Assembly: GCA_023399095.1 (NCBI GenBank)
Contig: JAEWQS010000008.1
Location: 1 to 43,300 of the forward strand
DNA length: 43,300 nt
DNA from: Bacillota bacterium
GTDB lineage: Bacteria; Bacillota; Clostridia; Christensenellales; SZUA-584
Direction: 5' to 3'
Each line of letters starts with the position of its first letter. The stretch's first letter is position 1. The notes below the pieces were generated by a model. That model was not told where the DNA came from, did not search any database, and saw only the letters and a program-made list of their open reading frames with translations. Positions 29,903 to 38,473 of this stretch are shown here, one piece after another. Both the position numbers and the translations under genes were made by a program.

Positions 29903-30700
29903 TTAGAGATTTTCGTAAATATCAAATGTCGTGACTAATTGAATATTGTTCTCAAAGTAATATTCCTTAAATTCTGTTGGCGTTTGTTCATTAGAAACAA
30001 CCTTCTTAAACATATTGACAGGACCTAAAGGCGAGAATGAGATATCATTAAACTTTGTGTAATCGCATACAGCCACAACATCTTTGGACACTGAAGCAAT
30101 GGCTTTTATGATAAACCCTTTTTCAACACTAGATACCGAATATCCTCGGTCAAAAGAAACACCATCCACCTCAACAAAGGCAATATTGACATAGAAATTA
30201 TCAAAGGCTTTTTCTGCAATTCTCCCAACAAGCTGATAATTTGACGCCTCAACATCACCGCCCGTTAATACAACTTTTATATCAGAAGTAGCTGACAGCT
30301 TAATTAGCTCCGCGGCGACCAGAATATCCGTTGTGACGACTTTGATGTTCTTTTTGTTATCCAAGTTCTTTGCAATATATCGGCTGGTCGTCCCCGGCCC
30401 CAAAATAATCGTGTCGTTGTCGTTGACCATGTGGGAACATAACTTCCCAATGGTTTGCTTTTCGTGAGCGTTTGTGGTATCAAGCGGCAAAATGAGCTGT
30501 GAATCAATAACGTTTAAATACTCATTCAGTATCGCCCCGCCGTGCGACCTTGTGAGGAAGCTTTCGTTCTCCAGCTTTTCAAGATCACGCCGAATGGTCA
30601 CATCTGAAACCGAAAGCTCGTTGCTCAGCGTGATGACGTCAACCTTTTTTCTCTCATATACAATTTCTTTTATCTTTTTTATTCGTTCTACTGCAAACAT
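29903..30700 (-). CDS. DeoR family transcriptional regulator
   Basis: This 265-residue DeoR-type repressor has an N-terminal HTH (RIKKIKEIVYERKKVDVITLS, then VSDVTIRRDLEKLE and the SHGGA motif) and a C-terminal DeoRC sensor domain with ILGPGTTSRYIAKNL, VVLTGGDVE and AVCDYTKF. Such proteins typically respond to sugar phosphates. It is transcribed from its own promoter and ends at a terminator, so its targets cannot be read from the sequence. It lies between cassettes B and C and could control either. Not to be confused with the SorC-type proteins at 14809 and 15907, which are a different family. Confidence 0.93.
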   Translation of the reverse strand: MFAVERIKKIKEIVYERKKVDVITLSNELSVSDVTIRRDLEKLENESFLTRSHGGAILNEYLNVIDSQLILPLDTTNAHEKQTIGKLCSHMVNDNDTIILGPGTTSRYIAKNLDNKKNIKVVTTDILVAAELIKLSATSDIKVVLTGGDVEASNYQLVGRIAEKAFDNFYVNIAFVEVDGVSFDRGYSVSSVEKGFIIKAIASVSKDVVAVCDYTKFNDISFSPLGPVNMFKKVVSNEQTPTEFKEYYFENNIQLVTTFDIYENL

Positions 30701-31007
30701 TTCATCACCCGAAGCAGAACGATTTTTTTCACTACCATCTCAATACATTCTGCAAAACTTTATATCCATTATAATATATCATTCAATCTTAATCAACATT
30801 ATCCGAGAGTTCTGCGTTCTTGGGCACGTCAAGTCGATTCGGCAAAACAGCGATTGTGCACAGCCTGAATAATCAAGAATCTGCGAGCGCTCGATCTCGA
30901 TTTGAAATACCGGATATTCTGCGCCCACATAAACAAGCTATAACACGGCAACAAAACGAATCAACCATAGAATTTGCTTCTTGCGAACGTTTTGCCTAAC
31001 GACCATC
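30701..31007. other. 307-bp intergenic region
   Basis: No gene is seen. It holds the promoter of the DeoR-type gene (30768-30796). The remaining half, next to the cassette C permease stop, shows no clear terminator or recognisable element. Confidence 0.6.
30768..30796 (-). promoter_or_regulatory. Promoter of the DeoR-type regulator gene
   Basis: On the minus strand -35 TTGATT (30791-30796) and a perfect -10 TATAAT (30768-30773) are separated by 17 bp, 68 bp upstream of the start at 30700. Confidence 0.75.
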
Positions 31008-31985
31008 CTATTGGGCCTTTCTACTGTTTTTTCTTAAAACATCTATCGTGACCGCTATGACAATGATCGCGCCCTTTACCATTCTCTGAGGCCCCTGCGG
31101 AATCGACAACAGGTTCAAACCGTTGCTGATAACGCCAATGATTAGCGCTCCAATAAAAGTTCCCGCCAGCTTTCCCTCTCCACCCATCATGCTTGTTCCG
31201 CCGATAACAACGGCAGCAATCGCATCGAGTTCATAGCCATCTGCCGCCACCGGAACGGCCGCATCCAGCTTGGATGTCAGAAGTATTGATGAAATTCCGC
31301 AACATATACCCGAAATTGTATAAACCATCTTCTTATAGCGACCGACATTGATACCTGACAATTCGCTTGCCGTCTCACTGCCGCCTATGGCATAAGTGTA
31401 TCGGCCAAGCTTTGTATATTTTAATATGTACCAAGTGATCAGAAACACCACAAGCATGATGATCATGGGAATGGGGATGACTCCAATTCTTTCTGAGATC
31501 ATAATGAATTCATCAGGAAATGTGTATATTGGCTGACCATTGGAAATGGTATATGCGGCACCTCTGGCTATAGACAGCATGCCCAGAGTCGCAATAAAAG
31601 GCGGCAGCTTGAATTTTGAGATTAAGAATCCATTAATGTACCCAAGGAGGCTGGCACCTACCAAGCCGATCAAAATGGCCAACCAGACATTCATTTCGCT
31701 CTTCATCAGAATCGCCATGATAAGCCCCGTAAAGGCAACAATTGCGCCGACGGACAAATCGATCCCCCCCAGCAGAAGCACAAAAGTCATGCCGACAGCA
31801 ATGATAGCATTTATTGAAATCTGCTGCAGAACGTTAATAAGGTTATTAGGCGTAAGAAATATCGGCGACAATATTGTCATCACAATACACAGTAGGATAA
31901 ACGCGAAAAACACGCCGAGCACACTCTGTGCAGAGTTTTTCCTGTTTGTTAAGAAATCAAATTTATTTTTCAATGAATTAAGCAA
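31008..31985 (-). CDS. Ribose-type ABC transporter permease (RbsC family), cassette C
   Basis: This 325-residue multi-spanning permease has the signature LLGGIDLSVGAIVAFTGLIMA and AVVIGGTSMMGGEGKLAGTFIGALIIG. It partners the ATPase at 31978 and the lipoprotein at 33599. The start is a TTG (31985) behind GGGAGGG that lies inside the end of the ATPase gene, an 8-bp overlap, so translation is probably coupled. It is the closest of the four permeases to classical RbsC. It is the last gene of the cassette, and no clear terminator follows. Confidence 0.9.
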   Translation of the reverse strand: MLNSLKNKFDFLTNRKNSAQSVLGVFFAFILLCIVMTILSPIFLTPNNLINVLQQISINAIIAVGMTFVLLLGGIDLSVGAIVAFTGLIMAILMKSEMNVWLAILIGLVGASLLGYINGFLISKFKLPPFIATLGMLSIARGAAYTISNGQPIYTFPDEFIMISERIGVIPIPMIIMLVVFLITWYILKYTKLGRYTYAIGGSETASELSGINVGRYKKMVYTISGICCGISSILLTSKLDAAVPVAADGYELDAIAAVVIGGTSMMGGEGKLAGTFIGALIIGVISNGLNLLSIPQGPQRMVKGAIIVIAVTIDVLRKNSRKAQ

Positions 31986-33486
31986 TGTATTTTTTCCCTC
32001 CCGTCGCAAAGAATAATATTTTTTCCTGTGTGGTTTCTTTTGTCTCTAGCTCTGCAGTCACTTCACCTCTGCACATCACGATAATACGGTCGCTCATTCC
32101 TAATATCTCGGGCAGTTCTGATGATATAAACAAAACAGCCGCGCCGCCTTTAAGAAGCTCATTTATCAGATTATAGACCTCCGTTTTTGCACCAACATCG
32201 ATGCCCCTTGTTGGTTCATCAAATATAAAAATCTTGGACTTAGACAGCAGCCATTTGGCAATAACGACTTTTTGCTGGTTTCCGCCGCTCAAATTCAATG
32301 CTTTTTGTGTGCTGCCATAAGTTTTTATGTTGAGCTTTGATATATATTCGGTTATAGCATTTCTTTCTTTTTTCAAGTCAATATGGATTCCCCTTGCAAA
32401 TTGACCAAGTCCCGCAAGAGTAATGTTGCTTCCGACATCAAGAGTGAGCACCAATCCTTCGGATTTCCTGTCTTCCGTAATAAACCCAATTCCGGCTTTT
32501 ATCGCTTCTCGTGGATTTCTGATATTGGTTTTTGTTCCATTGATAATGACTTCGCCGCTTTCCATATGATCCAAACCGAATATCACCCTTGCCATTTCGG
32601 TTCTTCCCGCTCCGACAAGCCCCGCGACGCCTAGAATCTCACCGGCATGTAAACTGAAACTCACATTTTTAAGCAGTGATTTTGTGGACAAATTTGATAT
32701 TTTGAGAACCTCTTGTCCTTTTTGCATGGATATCTTGGGAAATTTCTCTTTTAGCTCCCGTCCTACCATTAAATTGATTAATTCATCCGTACTTGTATCC
32801 TTCAAATCAAGAGTCTTTATCGTTTTGCCGTCTCTTAAAACCGTTACCCTGTCTCCGATTTGATTAAATTCTTCCAGCCGGTGCGAAATATAAATGATAG
32901 ATATGCCCTTTTCTTTTAGCTTTTTAATTGTAGCAAACAGACTTTCAATTTCTTTATTTGTGAGAGATGCCGTTGGTTCGTCCATAACGATGATCTCAGA
33001 ATTGAGAGACATCACCTTGGCGACCTCCACCATCTGCTGTTGCGCAACTCCCAGATCCTTAATGATCGCTTTTGCTTGAATGTCCACGTGTAAATCGTCT
33101 AAAATCCTCTGTGCGCTGCTATTCATTTTATCCCAGTCGATTTTGCCTGGAATTTTATCTGACAGGATTTCCCTGCCCAGAAATATATTCTCAGCAACGC
33201 TTAAATATGGAATGAGATTAAACTCCTGATAGATAATGCTTATTCCGAGTTCCTGTGCATGTTTAGGTGTAAGGTGTTCCACCGTCTGGCCATTCAAGAC
33301 GATTTCCCCTGAATCTTTTTTATACGCACCCGCCAATATTTTGACCAACGTCGATTTACCCGCCCCGTTTTCACCAGCCAATAAATGCACTTCACCCTTT
33401 CTCACATCCAAATGAACAGCGTCCAAAGCAAGCACACCGGGAAATCTTTTTGACACAGATTTCATTTGGAGGATGAATTCTGACAT
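31978..33486 (-). CDS. Ribose-type ABC transporter double ATPase (RbsA family), cassette C
   Basis: This 502-residue two-domain ABC ATPase has domain 1 with Walker A GENGAGKST and Walker B IIVMDEPTA, and domain 2 with GLVGAGRTEM, LSGGNQQKVVI and IFDEPTRGID. It starts at ATG 33486 behind AAGGAG; the frame opens 11 codons further up but without a matching signal. It follows the lipoprotein gene after a strong hairpin (33531-33575) and overlaps the permease gene by 8 bp. The cassette has its own gene order (lipoprotein, ATPase, permease), different from cassette B. Confidence 0.95.
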   Translation of the reverse strand: MSEFILQMKSVSKRFPGVLALDAVHLDVRKGEVHLLAGENGAGKSTLVKILAGAYKKDSGEIVLNGQTVEHLTPKHAQELGISIIYQEFNLIPYLSVAENIFLGREILSDKIPGKIDWDKMNSSAQRILDDLHVDIQAKAIIKDLGVAQQQMVEVAKVMSLNSEIIVMDEPTASLTNKEIESLFATIKKLKEKGISIIYISHRLEEFNQIGDRVTVLRDGKTIKTLDLKDTSTDELINLMVGRELKEKFPKISMQKGQEVLKISNLSTKSLLKNVSFSLHAGEILGVAGLVGAGRTEMARVIFGLDHMESGEVIINGTKTNIRNPREAIKAGIGFITEDRKSEGLVLTLDVGSNITLAGLGQFARGIHIDLKKERNAITEYISKLNIKTYGSTQKALNLSGGNQQKVVIAKWLLSKSKIFIFDEPTRGIDVGAKTEVYNLINELLKGGAAVLFISSELPEILGMSDRIIVMCRGEVTAELETKETTQEKILFFATGGKKYIA

Positions 33487-33530
33487 ATTCGCTTCACTCC
33501 TTAATTTTCTTTTAATCATGATGAATACTA

Positions 33531-33575
33531 GTTTGGGTCTTTAACGCATTTTTTCTTCTCGCTAAAGACCCAAAC
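33531..33575 (-). other. Intercistronic hairpin between lipoprotein and ATPase genes
   Basis: GTTTGGGTCTTTA (33531-33543) and TAAAGACCCAAAC (33563-33575) are perfectly complementary over 13 bp with a 19-nt loop. No T-run follows, so it probably acts as an mRNA 3'-end stabiliser, allowing more binding protein than ATPase to be made, as is usual in binding-protein operons. Confidence 0.75.
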
Positions 33576-33598
33576 CTTAACCCATACTTTAGCCGTTT

Positions 33599-34642
33599 TT
33601 ATTCCATGAATTCTGCCGCATTTGTTTTATCAATAACAACTGTATCGATAATTATCATTTTTTCCTCTGCAGCAATCCCTTTAATTGCGTTATCCATCTG
33701 CTGAATTGTGATTTCTCCTGTCAGTTTGGGATTCACGCCGAGAGTTGCTGTCATCTCTCCATTCATAATCGCTTCCAGCGCATTCGGATTACCGTCGACC
33801 GAGACGATAACGACATCTTCTCTGCCCGCGGCCTGACAAGCTTTCGCAGCGCCCAGTCCCATTTCATCACTGCATGCGAAGAATGTATCGATCTCCGGAT
33901 GTGCCTGCAGCATGTTTGTCGCCACGTTCATCGCCTTTTCTCTTTCCCACTCGCCCGTTTGAGAATCGACGATCTTGAAGCCGGGATATTCCGCAGCCTG
34001 CTCAGAAAAACCGCCTTTTCTGGCTGTTGTGTATGTGCTCGGCAGGCCCTCAATGATTCCAACGTTTGCCTTACCTTCTTTGACTTCACTTACATATTTG
34101 GCCATATTCTTAGCACCGGGTTCTTCTTGGAAACCGATATAGCAATAGATTTCACCGTCAGAAAGCTCTTTCAACGATGAGTTGAAGAATATTACAGGGA
34201 TACCGGCTTCATTTGCTTTTTTTACGGCTGCCACAATAGAGTCGTCATTAATTGAACATAGGCCGATGGCTTTGACGCCTTTGGTGATCAGATCTTCAAC
34301 AATCTTAACCTGACCGGCAGCATCACTTTCCTTCTCCGGGGAAAGAACAGTCAGCGTATATCCAAGTTCCTCAGCAATTGGCTTTGCACCCTTTACCAAG
34401 GCGTCATAATACGGACTCGTCATTCCCGGAGGAACAAGCGCAATTTCTCCGTTGCTCGCAGCCGCTTCCTGTTCAGCGGGCTCCTCGCTGGTTTCCGCAG
34501 TCTCCGGTTCTACCGCTTCTACCGCTTCCTGGCTCTCAGAAGGAGCAGCCGGTTCTTCACTTGTTGCTGCAGGTGTCCCGCTACACGCAGCCAGTGAAAT
34601 TCCTAACGCAACAACCAACAAGAACATTAATACTCTTTTCAT
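33599..34642 (-). CDS. Sugar-binding lipoprotein of ABC cassette C (Peripla_BP_4 type)
   Basis: This 347-residue solute-binding protein has signal MKRVLMFLLVVALGISLAACSG with lipobox LAAC, an acidic Ser/Glu/Ala-rich linker, and a type I binding fold starting GEIALVPPGMTSPYYDALVKG and ending IDKTNAAEFME. The body has the typical CSINDDSI, VIFFNSS and VSVDGNPNALEAI segments of RbsB-like proteins. ATG 34642 follows GAGGAG; the frame extends to an upstream TTG that is unlikely to be used. First gene of cassette C. The sugar bound is unknown. Confidence 0.93.
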   Translation of the reverse strand: MKRVLMFLLVVALGISLAACSGTPAATSEEPAAPSESQEAVEAVEPETAETSEEPAEQEAAASNGEIALVPPGMTSPYYDALVKGAKPIAEELGYTLTVLSPEKESDAAGQVKIVEDLITKGVKAIGLCSINDDSIVAAVKKANEAGIPVIFFNSSLKELSDGEIYCYIGFQEEPGAKNMAKYVSEVKEGKANVGIIEGLPSTYTTARKGGFSEQAAEYPGFKIVDSQTGEWEREKAMNVATNMLQAHPEIDTFFACSDEMGLGAAKACQAAGREDVVIVSVDGNPNALEAIMNGEMTATLGVNPKLTGEITIQQMDNAIKGIAAEEKMIIIDTVVIDKTNAAEFME

Positions 34643-35011
34643 CAACAATCTCCTCAAGTTAATAATTATATAACCTTTTGCTGCAGCTATGATTATATAC
34701 GCATTATATTCTACATACTTTCAATAATTCCTCTTTTTTTTATTTTTATTTCTGTTATTTCTTCGTTTTTGATCATTCTTTTGAGCGTATATTTGTTTAT
34801 CTATTTTTTAAATCAAACATAGTAACTATAATAACGCGCAAAAAGCAGTATATTCAATGTTTTTATGCATTCAATTGTACATTGTTCTCTGCTGACCAAT
34901 TTGCCTATTTTGTTTTTGTGTATTGATCGATATTGACTGTTTTGTATCGTTTAATGCTTTTTTTGCGGGATGGCTATGCCTACGTGAGTTTACATTTAAG
35001 TGTTGCTAAAA
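34643..35011. other. 369-bp AT-rich intergenic region
   Basis: No gene is seen. It must hold the promoter of cassette C (a TATAAT lies 22 bp upstream of the start at 34642, with no good -35) and the 3' end of the orphan ATPase transcript, for which no convincing terminator is visible. No 12-bp operator units of the TGACA-NN-TGTCA type were found here. Confidence 0.55.
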
Positions 35012-36496
35012 TCAGTTCCCGGTCATGTGATGATATATGGTTTCATAACTAAAATCTTTTTTGTTTAAATCTGCTGCAATGCCTCCATTTCGTAAAATGA
35101 TGATTCTATCGCACATTCCTATCAATTCTTCAATATCTGAACTAATCATTATAATTCCAGCCTCTTTCCTTATCAGGTCATTCATAAGATTATATATATC
35201 CACCTTGGACGCTATATCAACCCCGCGTGTAGGTTCGTCAAATATGATGATCTTAGCAGCAGCCAAAAACCACCGCATAAGCATAACCTTTTGTTGTTTT
35301 CCTCCGCTAAGTTCGATTATTTTTTTTACCGGTGATCCTATATCGATATTTATTTTATCACTGTACCTCTTAAAAACCTTATTATCGATTAAGGTGTCAA
35401 AAATGAATCTCCCTTCTTCAAAATACTTAACAGAGAAAGCATTATCCAATACGCTTAGATTCCCAAAAACACCTTCTTCAAATCGATTTTCTGTCACGTA
35501 AGCGATACCAAGATTAATAGCGTCTTTTGGCGACTTAATAGATGCTTCCAACCTATCGATATAAACGCCGCCCCTTCTTTTTTGTTCAAGCCCAAATATC
35601 AATCTTGCAAGCTTTGTTCTCCCAGATCCAACAAGTCCTGTAATGCCCACAATCTCACCCTTATCGACAGAGAAGGTGACATCCGTTATGTAACTGCCCC
35701 CATCCAAATTTTCAACAGCGAAAATTTCTCGTCCGCGTTGTACGCTCAGCTTTGGATATCTGTTCCACATGCACTCTCCCCACATCATTTTTACAAGCGC
35801 CTTGAAATCAGCTGAATTTGCACTTAAACAGCCTGCAACAGCGCCGTCTCTCAAAACAGTAATCCTATCCGCCAGTTGTACGATCTCTTCAAATCTTTGA
35901 GATATATAAATAATTGATACACCTTTTGTTTTAAGCTTTTTTATATACTTTAACATCGCGTTTGTCTCAATCTCTGAAAGAGAAGCTGTGGGTTCATCCA
36001 AAATGATGACTTTTGCATTGCGATAGAGAACTCTCGCCAGTTCCACCATCCTTTTTTGTGCCAGATTCAATTGATCAACTATCACGTTGCTTTGAATAGA
36101 AAACTCTAATAAATCCAAGAAACTCTGTGTTTCAGTGAATAATTGATCTTTGTCTATTATCCCGAGATTGTTTTTGACAGGCAAATGATTAACCATAATA
36201 TTTTCAGCAACAGTTAAATGATCAAAAAGGCAAGGTTCCTGCTGCAAAACAGATATCCCGAGTTTAATTGAATCGCTTGGCCTTTTTATACAGATTTTTT
36301 TATCCTCGAACATTATCGATCCAGAGTCAATCGGGTATAAGCCCGCAAGAATATTAACAAGAGTTGTTTTTCCAGCTCCGTTTTTTCCGATGATAGCGTG
36401 GATTTCATTCTTTTCCAGTTTTAAATCGACGTTATTAAGAACTCTATTTTTATAAAAGCACTTGGTCACACCGTTTAATTCTAAAATCGACATCAT
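35012..36496 (-). CDS. Orphan double ATPase of the RbsA family
   Basis: This 494-residue two-domain ABC ATPase has domain 1 with Walker A GKNGAGKTT and Walker B VIILDEPTA, and domain 2 with GLVGSGRTKL and LSGGKQQKVML. No permease or binding-protein gene adjoins it; cassette C downstream has its own ATPase. Base composition by eye is more AT-rich than the BMC genes. Operator-like units lie upstream, so it may belong to the same regulon. It could be a leftover of a degraded fourth cassette or serve a permease that lacks its own ATPase. A second ATG one codon down is an equally good start. Confidence 0.92.
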   Translation of the reverse strand: MMSILELNGVTKCFYKNRVLNNVDLKLEKNEIHAIIGKNGAGKTTLVNILAGLYPIDSGSIMFEDKKICIKRPSDSIKLGISVLQQEPCLFDHLTVAENIMVNHLPVKNNLGIIDKDQLFTETQSFLDLLEFSIQSNVIVDQLNLAQKRMVELARVLYRNAKVIILDEPTASLSEIETNAMLKYIKKLKTKGVSIIYISQRFEEIVQLADRITVLRDGAVAGCLSANSADFKALVKMMWGECMWNRYPKLSVQRGREIFAVENLDGGSYITDVTFSVDKGEIVGITGLVGSGRTKLARLIFGLEQKRRGGVYIDRLEASIKSPKDAINLGIAYVTENRFEEGVFGNLSVLDNAFSVKYFEEGRFIFDTLIDNKVFKRYSDKINIDIGSPVKKIIELSGGKQQKVMLMRWFLAAAKIIIFDEPTRGVDIASKVDIYNLMNDLIRKEAGIIMISSDIEELIGMCDRIIILRNGGIAADLNKKDFSYETIYHHMTGN

Positions 36497-36577
36497 GTAT
36501 CTCCCAACCGAAGAAACAATATTGAATTATTCCTTTCAAGTCAATACTTAGACAGAAGTACAATTTAAAACGCGTCG

Positions 36578-36623
36578 TGACATACGTTATAACATATTCT
36601 AATAGAGTTTTTGTTATATGTCA
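36578..36623. promoter_or_regulatory. Operator-like units upstream of the orphan ATPase
   Basis: TGACATACGTTA (36578-36589) directly abuts TAACATATTCTA (36590-36601), and TGTTATATGTCA (36612-36623) follows after 10 bp. This resembles the composite operator with three of its four units and a 10-bp rather than 9-bp gap. Confidence 0.5.
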
Positions 36624-36767
36624 ATTATAATAATTTCACATTATAACAGTATAACCAAGATATCGCTATTATTATTACCATGTTATACCTTATTTTTCTT
36701 TAGGGTATACGACAGATTGCGTGATGTCAAGGGATGGATGCGCATGTCTCTGTGATTAACAATTTCT

Positions 36768-36796
36768 TTGACTTGGATGCTGTTTTATTATAAAAT
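36768..36796 (+). promoter_or_regulatory. Promoter of the L,D-transpeptidase gene
   Basis: TTGACT (36768-36773) and TAAAAT (36791-36796) are 17 bp apart on the plus strand, about 40 bp upstream of the likely start. A standard sigma-A-like pair. Confidence 0.65.
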
Positions 36797-36837
36797 CTTA
36801 TAGATATTGGTAGCGCGTGATATCATGGAGGTGTGTG

Positions 36838-37785
36838 TTGAATAAATCTGTCCGTTGCATTTTGATAATAATCTGCTGCATCTCCACAGCCATTGTATTG
36901 CTTGTGGCTCTCAACCCTGCCAATCATGTGCAGCCCATGGAAGCGGAGCCTTCGGGAAACCCGATAGCGCAAGCCCCTACAGCCGAAACACCGCCGCCTT
37001 CACCCGAACCATCACTCGAGCCTACGCCTGTTCCCGAACCGGAGCCGCTTGCCATTGAAAAACAGGCACAGTCATTTGACATGCTCGCACCCACCACCGC
37101 AATGACATTTGAAGAGCTCGTGGGCGACAACGATGTATACGACGAAGACGATCTACCGCCGTTTCCGCCCGCGGATACTTATAAGCTCGTGATCAACGTC
37201 TATCACCAATTTGCCACCGTGTATAAAAAAGACGCGGGTGGCGGATATACGGTTCCCGTGCGCTATATTATCGTCAGCTCCGGCGCAAGAAAAACACCCA
37301 CGCCGCAAGGCACGTTTGAGATGGGCGACAGCTCCGTGCGCTTCGGCAAGTTTGTCACATACGGCGTGTTTGGTCAGTATTGGCGGCAAATCACGCGCAG
37401 CATCTTCTGTCACTCGCTGATTTACGAATCACGAAACGCGCGCAGTTATACCAACTCATACAACGAGCTTGGCAAGCGTGTATCGCACGGCTGCGTGCGC
37501 ATGCTCGTGCCAGACGCGCGCTGGATCTACTATAATCTTGGCCCCGGCACAGTTTGCGAAATTATACGCGGCGATAAGGACGATCAAGAAGCTGCGGCAA
37601 TTAAGGAGCAGCTTGTGTTCCCTGAAAAGCCGTCTAAGCGCCCGGCACTGAAGGCCGGCGACATTCCCGTCACCGAGGCGTGGCCCGGCTGGCAGGGCGA
37701 TGCTTACGACCAATACACTGCTTATTTGGCATCACAGGCAGAGCCTTTGGCAGATTCACCGTCTGATGCTGACGCGCAGGCATAG
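36838..37785 (+). CDS. L,D-transpeptidase (YkuD domain) with N-terminal anchor
   Basis: A 315-residue protein with an N-terminal hydrophobic segment (about 8-25) followed by a Pro/Glu/Thr-rich extracytoplasmic linker of about 60 residues. The YkuD catalytic domain spans roughly residues 110-250. Catalytic motif HGCVRM is in RVSHGCVRMLV, with the upstream conserved His in FCHSLIYE. YkuD enzymes cross-link peptidoglycan stem peptides outside the membrane. The reading frame continues further upstream, but GGAGG at 36827-36831 favours TTG 36838 or GTG 36835. The C-terminal 70 residues are extra and of unknown role. It is on the opposite strand to the sugar genes and unrelated to them. Confidence 0.92.
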   Translation: MNKSVRCILIIICCISTAIVLLVALNPANHVQPMEAEPSGNPIAQAPTAETPPPSPEPSLEPTPVPEPEPLAIEKQAQSFDMLAPTTAMTFEELVGDNDVYDEDDLPPFPPADTYKLVINVYHQFATVYKKDAGGGYTVPVRYIIVSSGARKTPTPQGTFEMGDSSVRFGKFVTYGVFGQYWRQITRSIFCHSLIYESRNARSYTNSYNELGKRVSHGCVRMLVPDARWIYYNLGPGTVCEIIRGDKDDQEAAAIKEQLVFPEKPSKRPALKAGDIPVTEAWPGWQGDAYDQYTAYLASQAEPLADSPSDADAQA

Positions 37786-37812
37786 CGCTTTCGATATTGT
37801 AATCATGTGCAA

Positions 37813-37837
37813 GGGCGATCTGTGATCGCCCGCTTTT
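37813..37837 (+). terminator. Terminator of the L,D-transpeptidase gene
   Basis: GGGCGATC (37813-37820) and GATCGCCC (37824-37831) form a perfect 8-bp stem with a 3-nt loop, followed by GCTTTT. It lies between two convergent genes and may work weakly in both directions. Confidence 0.75.
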
Positions 37838-37838
37838 G

Positions 37839-38390
37839 CTATAACGTTACAAGCCGCGGTTCATGCCCCGTATACGGCAGAAACTTTTTCAGCAAATCGT
37901 CCATTCGCAGCTTTAAGCTTGTCGTGTTCACGCACGGATGGCAACCGACAAACTCCTCCTTGAGCAGATCACAGTCTATCAGCAGCTTCACATCATGATT
38001 CATGTCGTTCATCAGTCCAAGCACGCTCACCGACCCCGGTGTGATATTCAGAAGCTTCTCCATATAAAAAGCGTTGGCGAAGGACAACCGTGTAGACTGT
38101 ATTTGCGCAGCCACCTCTCCTGCCTTGTAGCGTTTTTCGCCCGGCATCATGAGCATGTAAAATTCCGTTTTACGTGAATTCGCAAGAAAAAGATTTTTGC
38201 AAATGCTGATATTCAGCAACCGCTCCACTTCGAGGCAATCATCCACCGTGGCCGCCGCGCCGTGATCCAACCGAAAAAACGGAATATTCAGCCCTTCAAG
38301 CAATGCATAGGCATCCATCTCTTTTTTAAGCCGCCCTTCGCTTTGCGGCGGCGTTGTGTAAATTGTTGTGTCAATCCAAATGCGTCCCAT
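37839..38390 (-). CDS. YbaK/ProX-type prolyl-tRNA editing protein
   Basis: This 183-residue protein of the YbaK/ProX deacylase fold (PrdX/ProXp-ala type) hydrolyses mischarged tRNA, such as Ala-tRNA(Pro). Landmarks are LEGLNIPFFRLDHGAAATVDDC, NLFLANSRKTEFYMLMMPGEKR, the conserved LLNITPGSVSVLGLMND motif and the final VGCHPCVNTTSLKLRMDD. ATG 38390 follows AGGAGAAAGG; the frame is open further upstream but lacks homologous sequence. It lies downstream of the HD-GYP regulator on the same strand with an 83-bp gap. Confidence 0.92.
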   Translation of the reverse strand: MGRIWIDTTIYTTPPQSEGRLKKEMDAYALLEGLNIPFFRLDHGAAATVDDCLEVERLLNISICKNLFLANSRKTEFYMLMMPGEKRYKAGEVAAQIQSTRLSFANAFYMEKLLNITPGSVSVLGLMNDMNHDVKLLIDCDLLKEEFVGCHPCVNTTSLKLRMDDLLKKFLPYTGHEPRLVTL

Positions 38391-38473
38391 ATTGTGCCCT
38401 TTCTCCTCGCAAAATAAAAAGCAGCCGATGAAGCTGTGTGCTCCGTCGCGCCGCTTCACTTATCAATGATTCA

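Larger units (their letters stand above)
36497..36837. other. 341-bp divergent intergenic region
   Basis: No gene is seen. It contains operator-like units for the orphan ATPase (36578-36623) and the promoter of the L,D-transpeptidase gene on the plus strand (36768-36796). The rest is AT-rich without further recognised elements. Confidence 0.6.

Noticed and set aside
35012..36496. Orphan ATPase as a pseudogene
   Set aside because: The frame is intact at full family length, with Walker A, signature and Walker B motifs in expected places.
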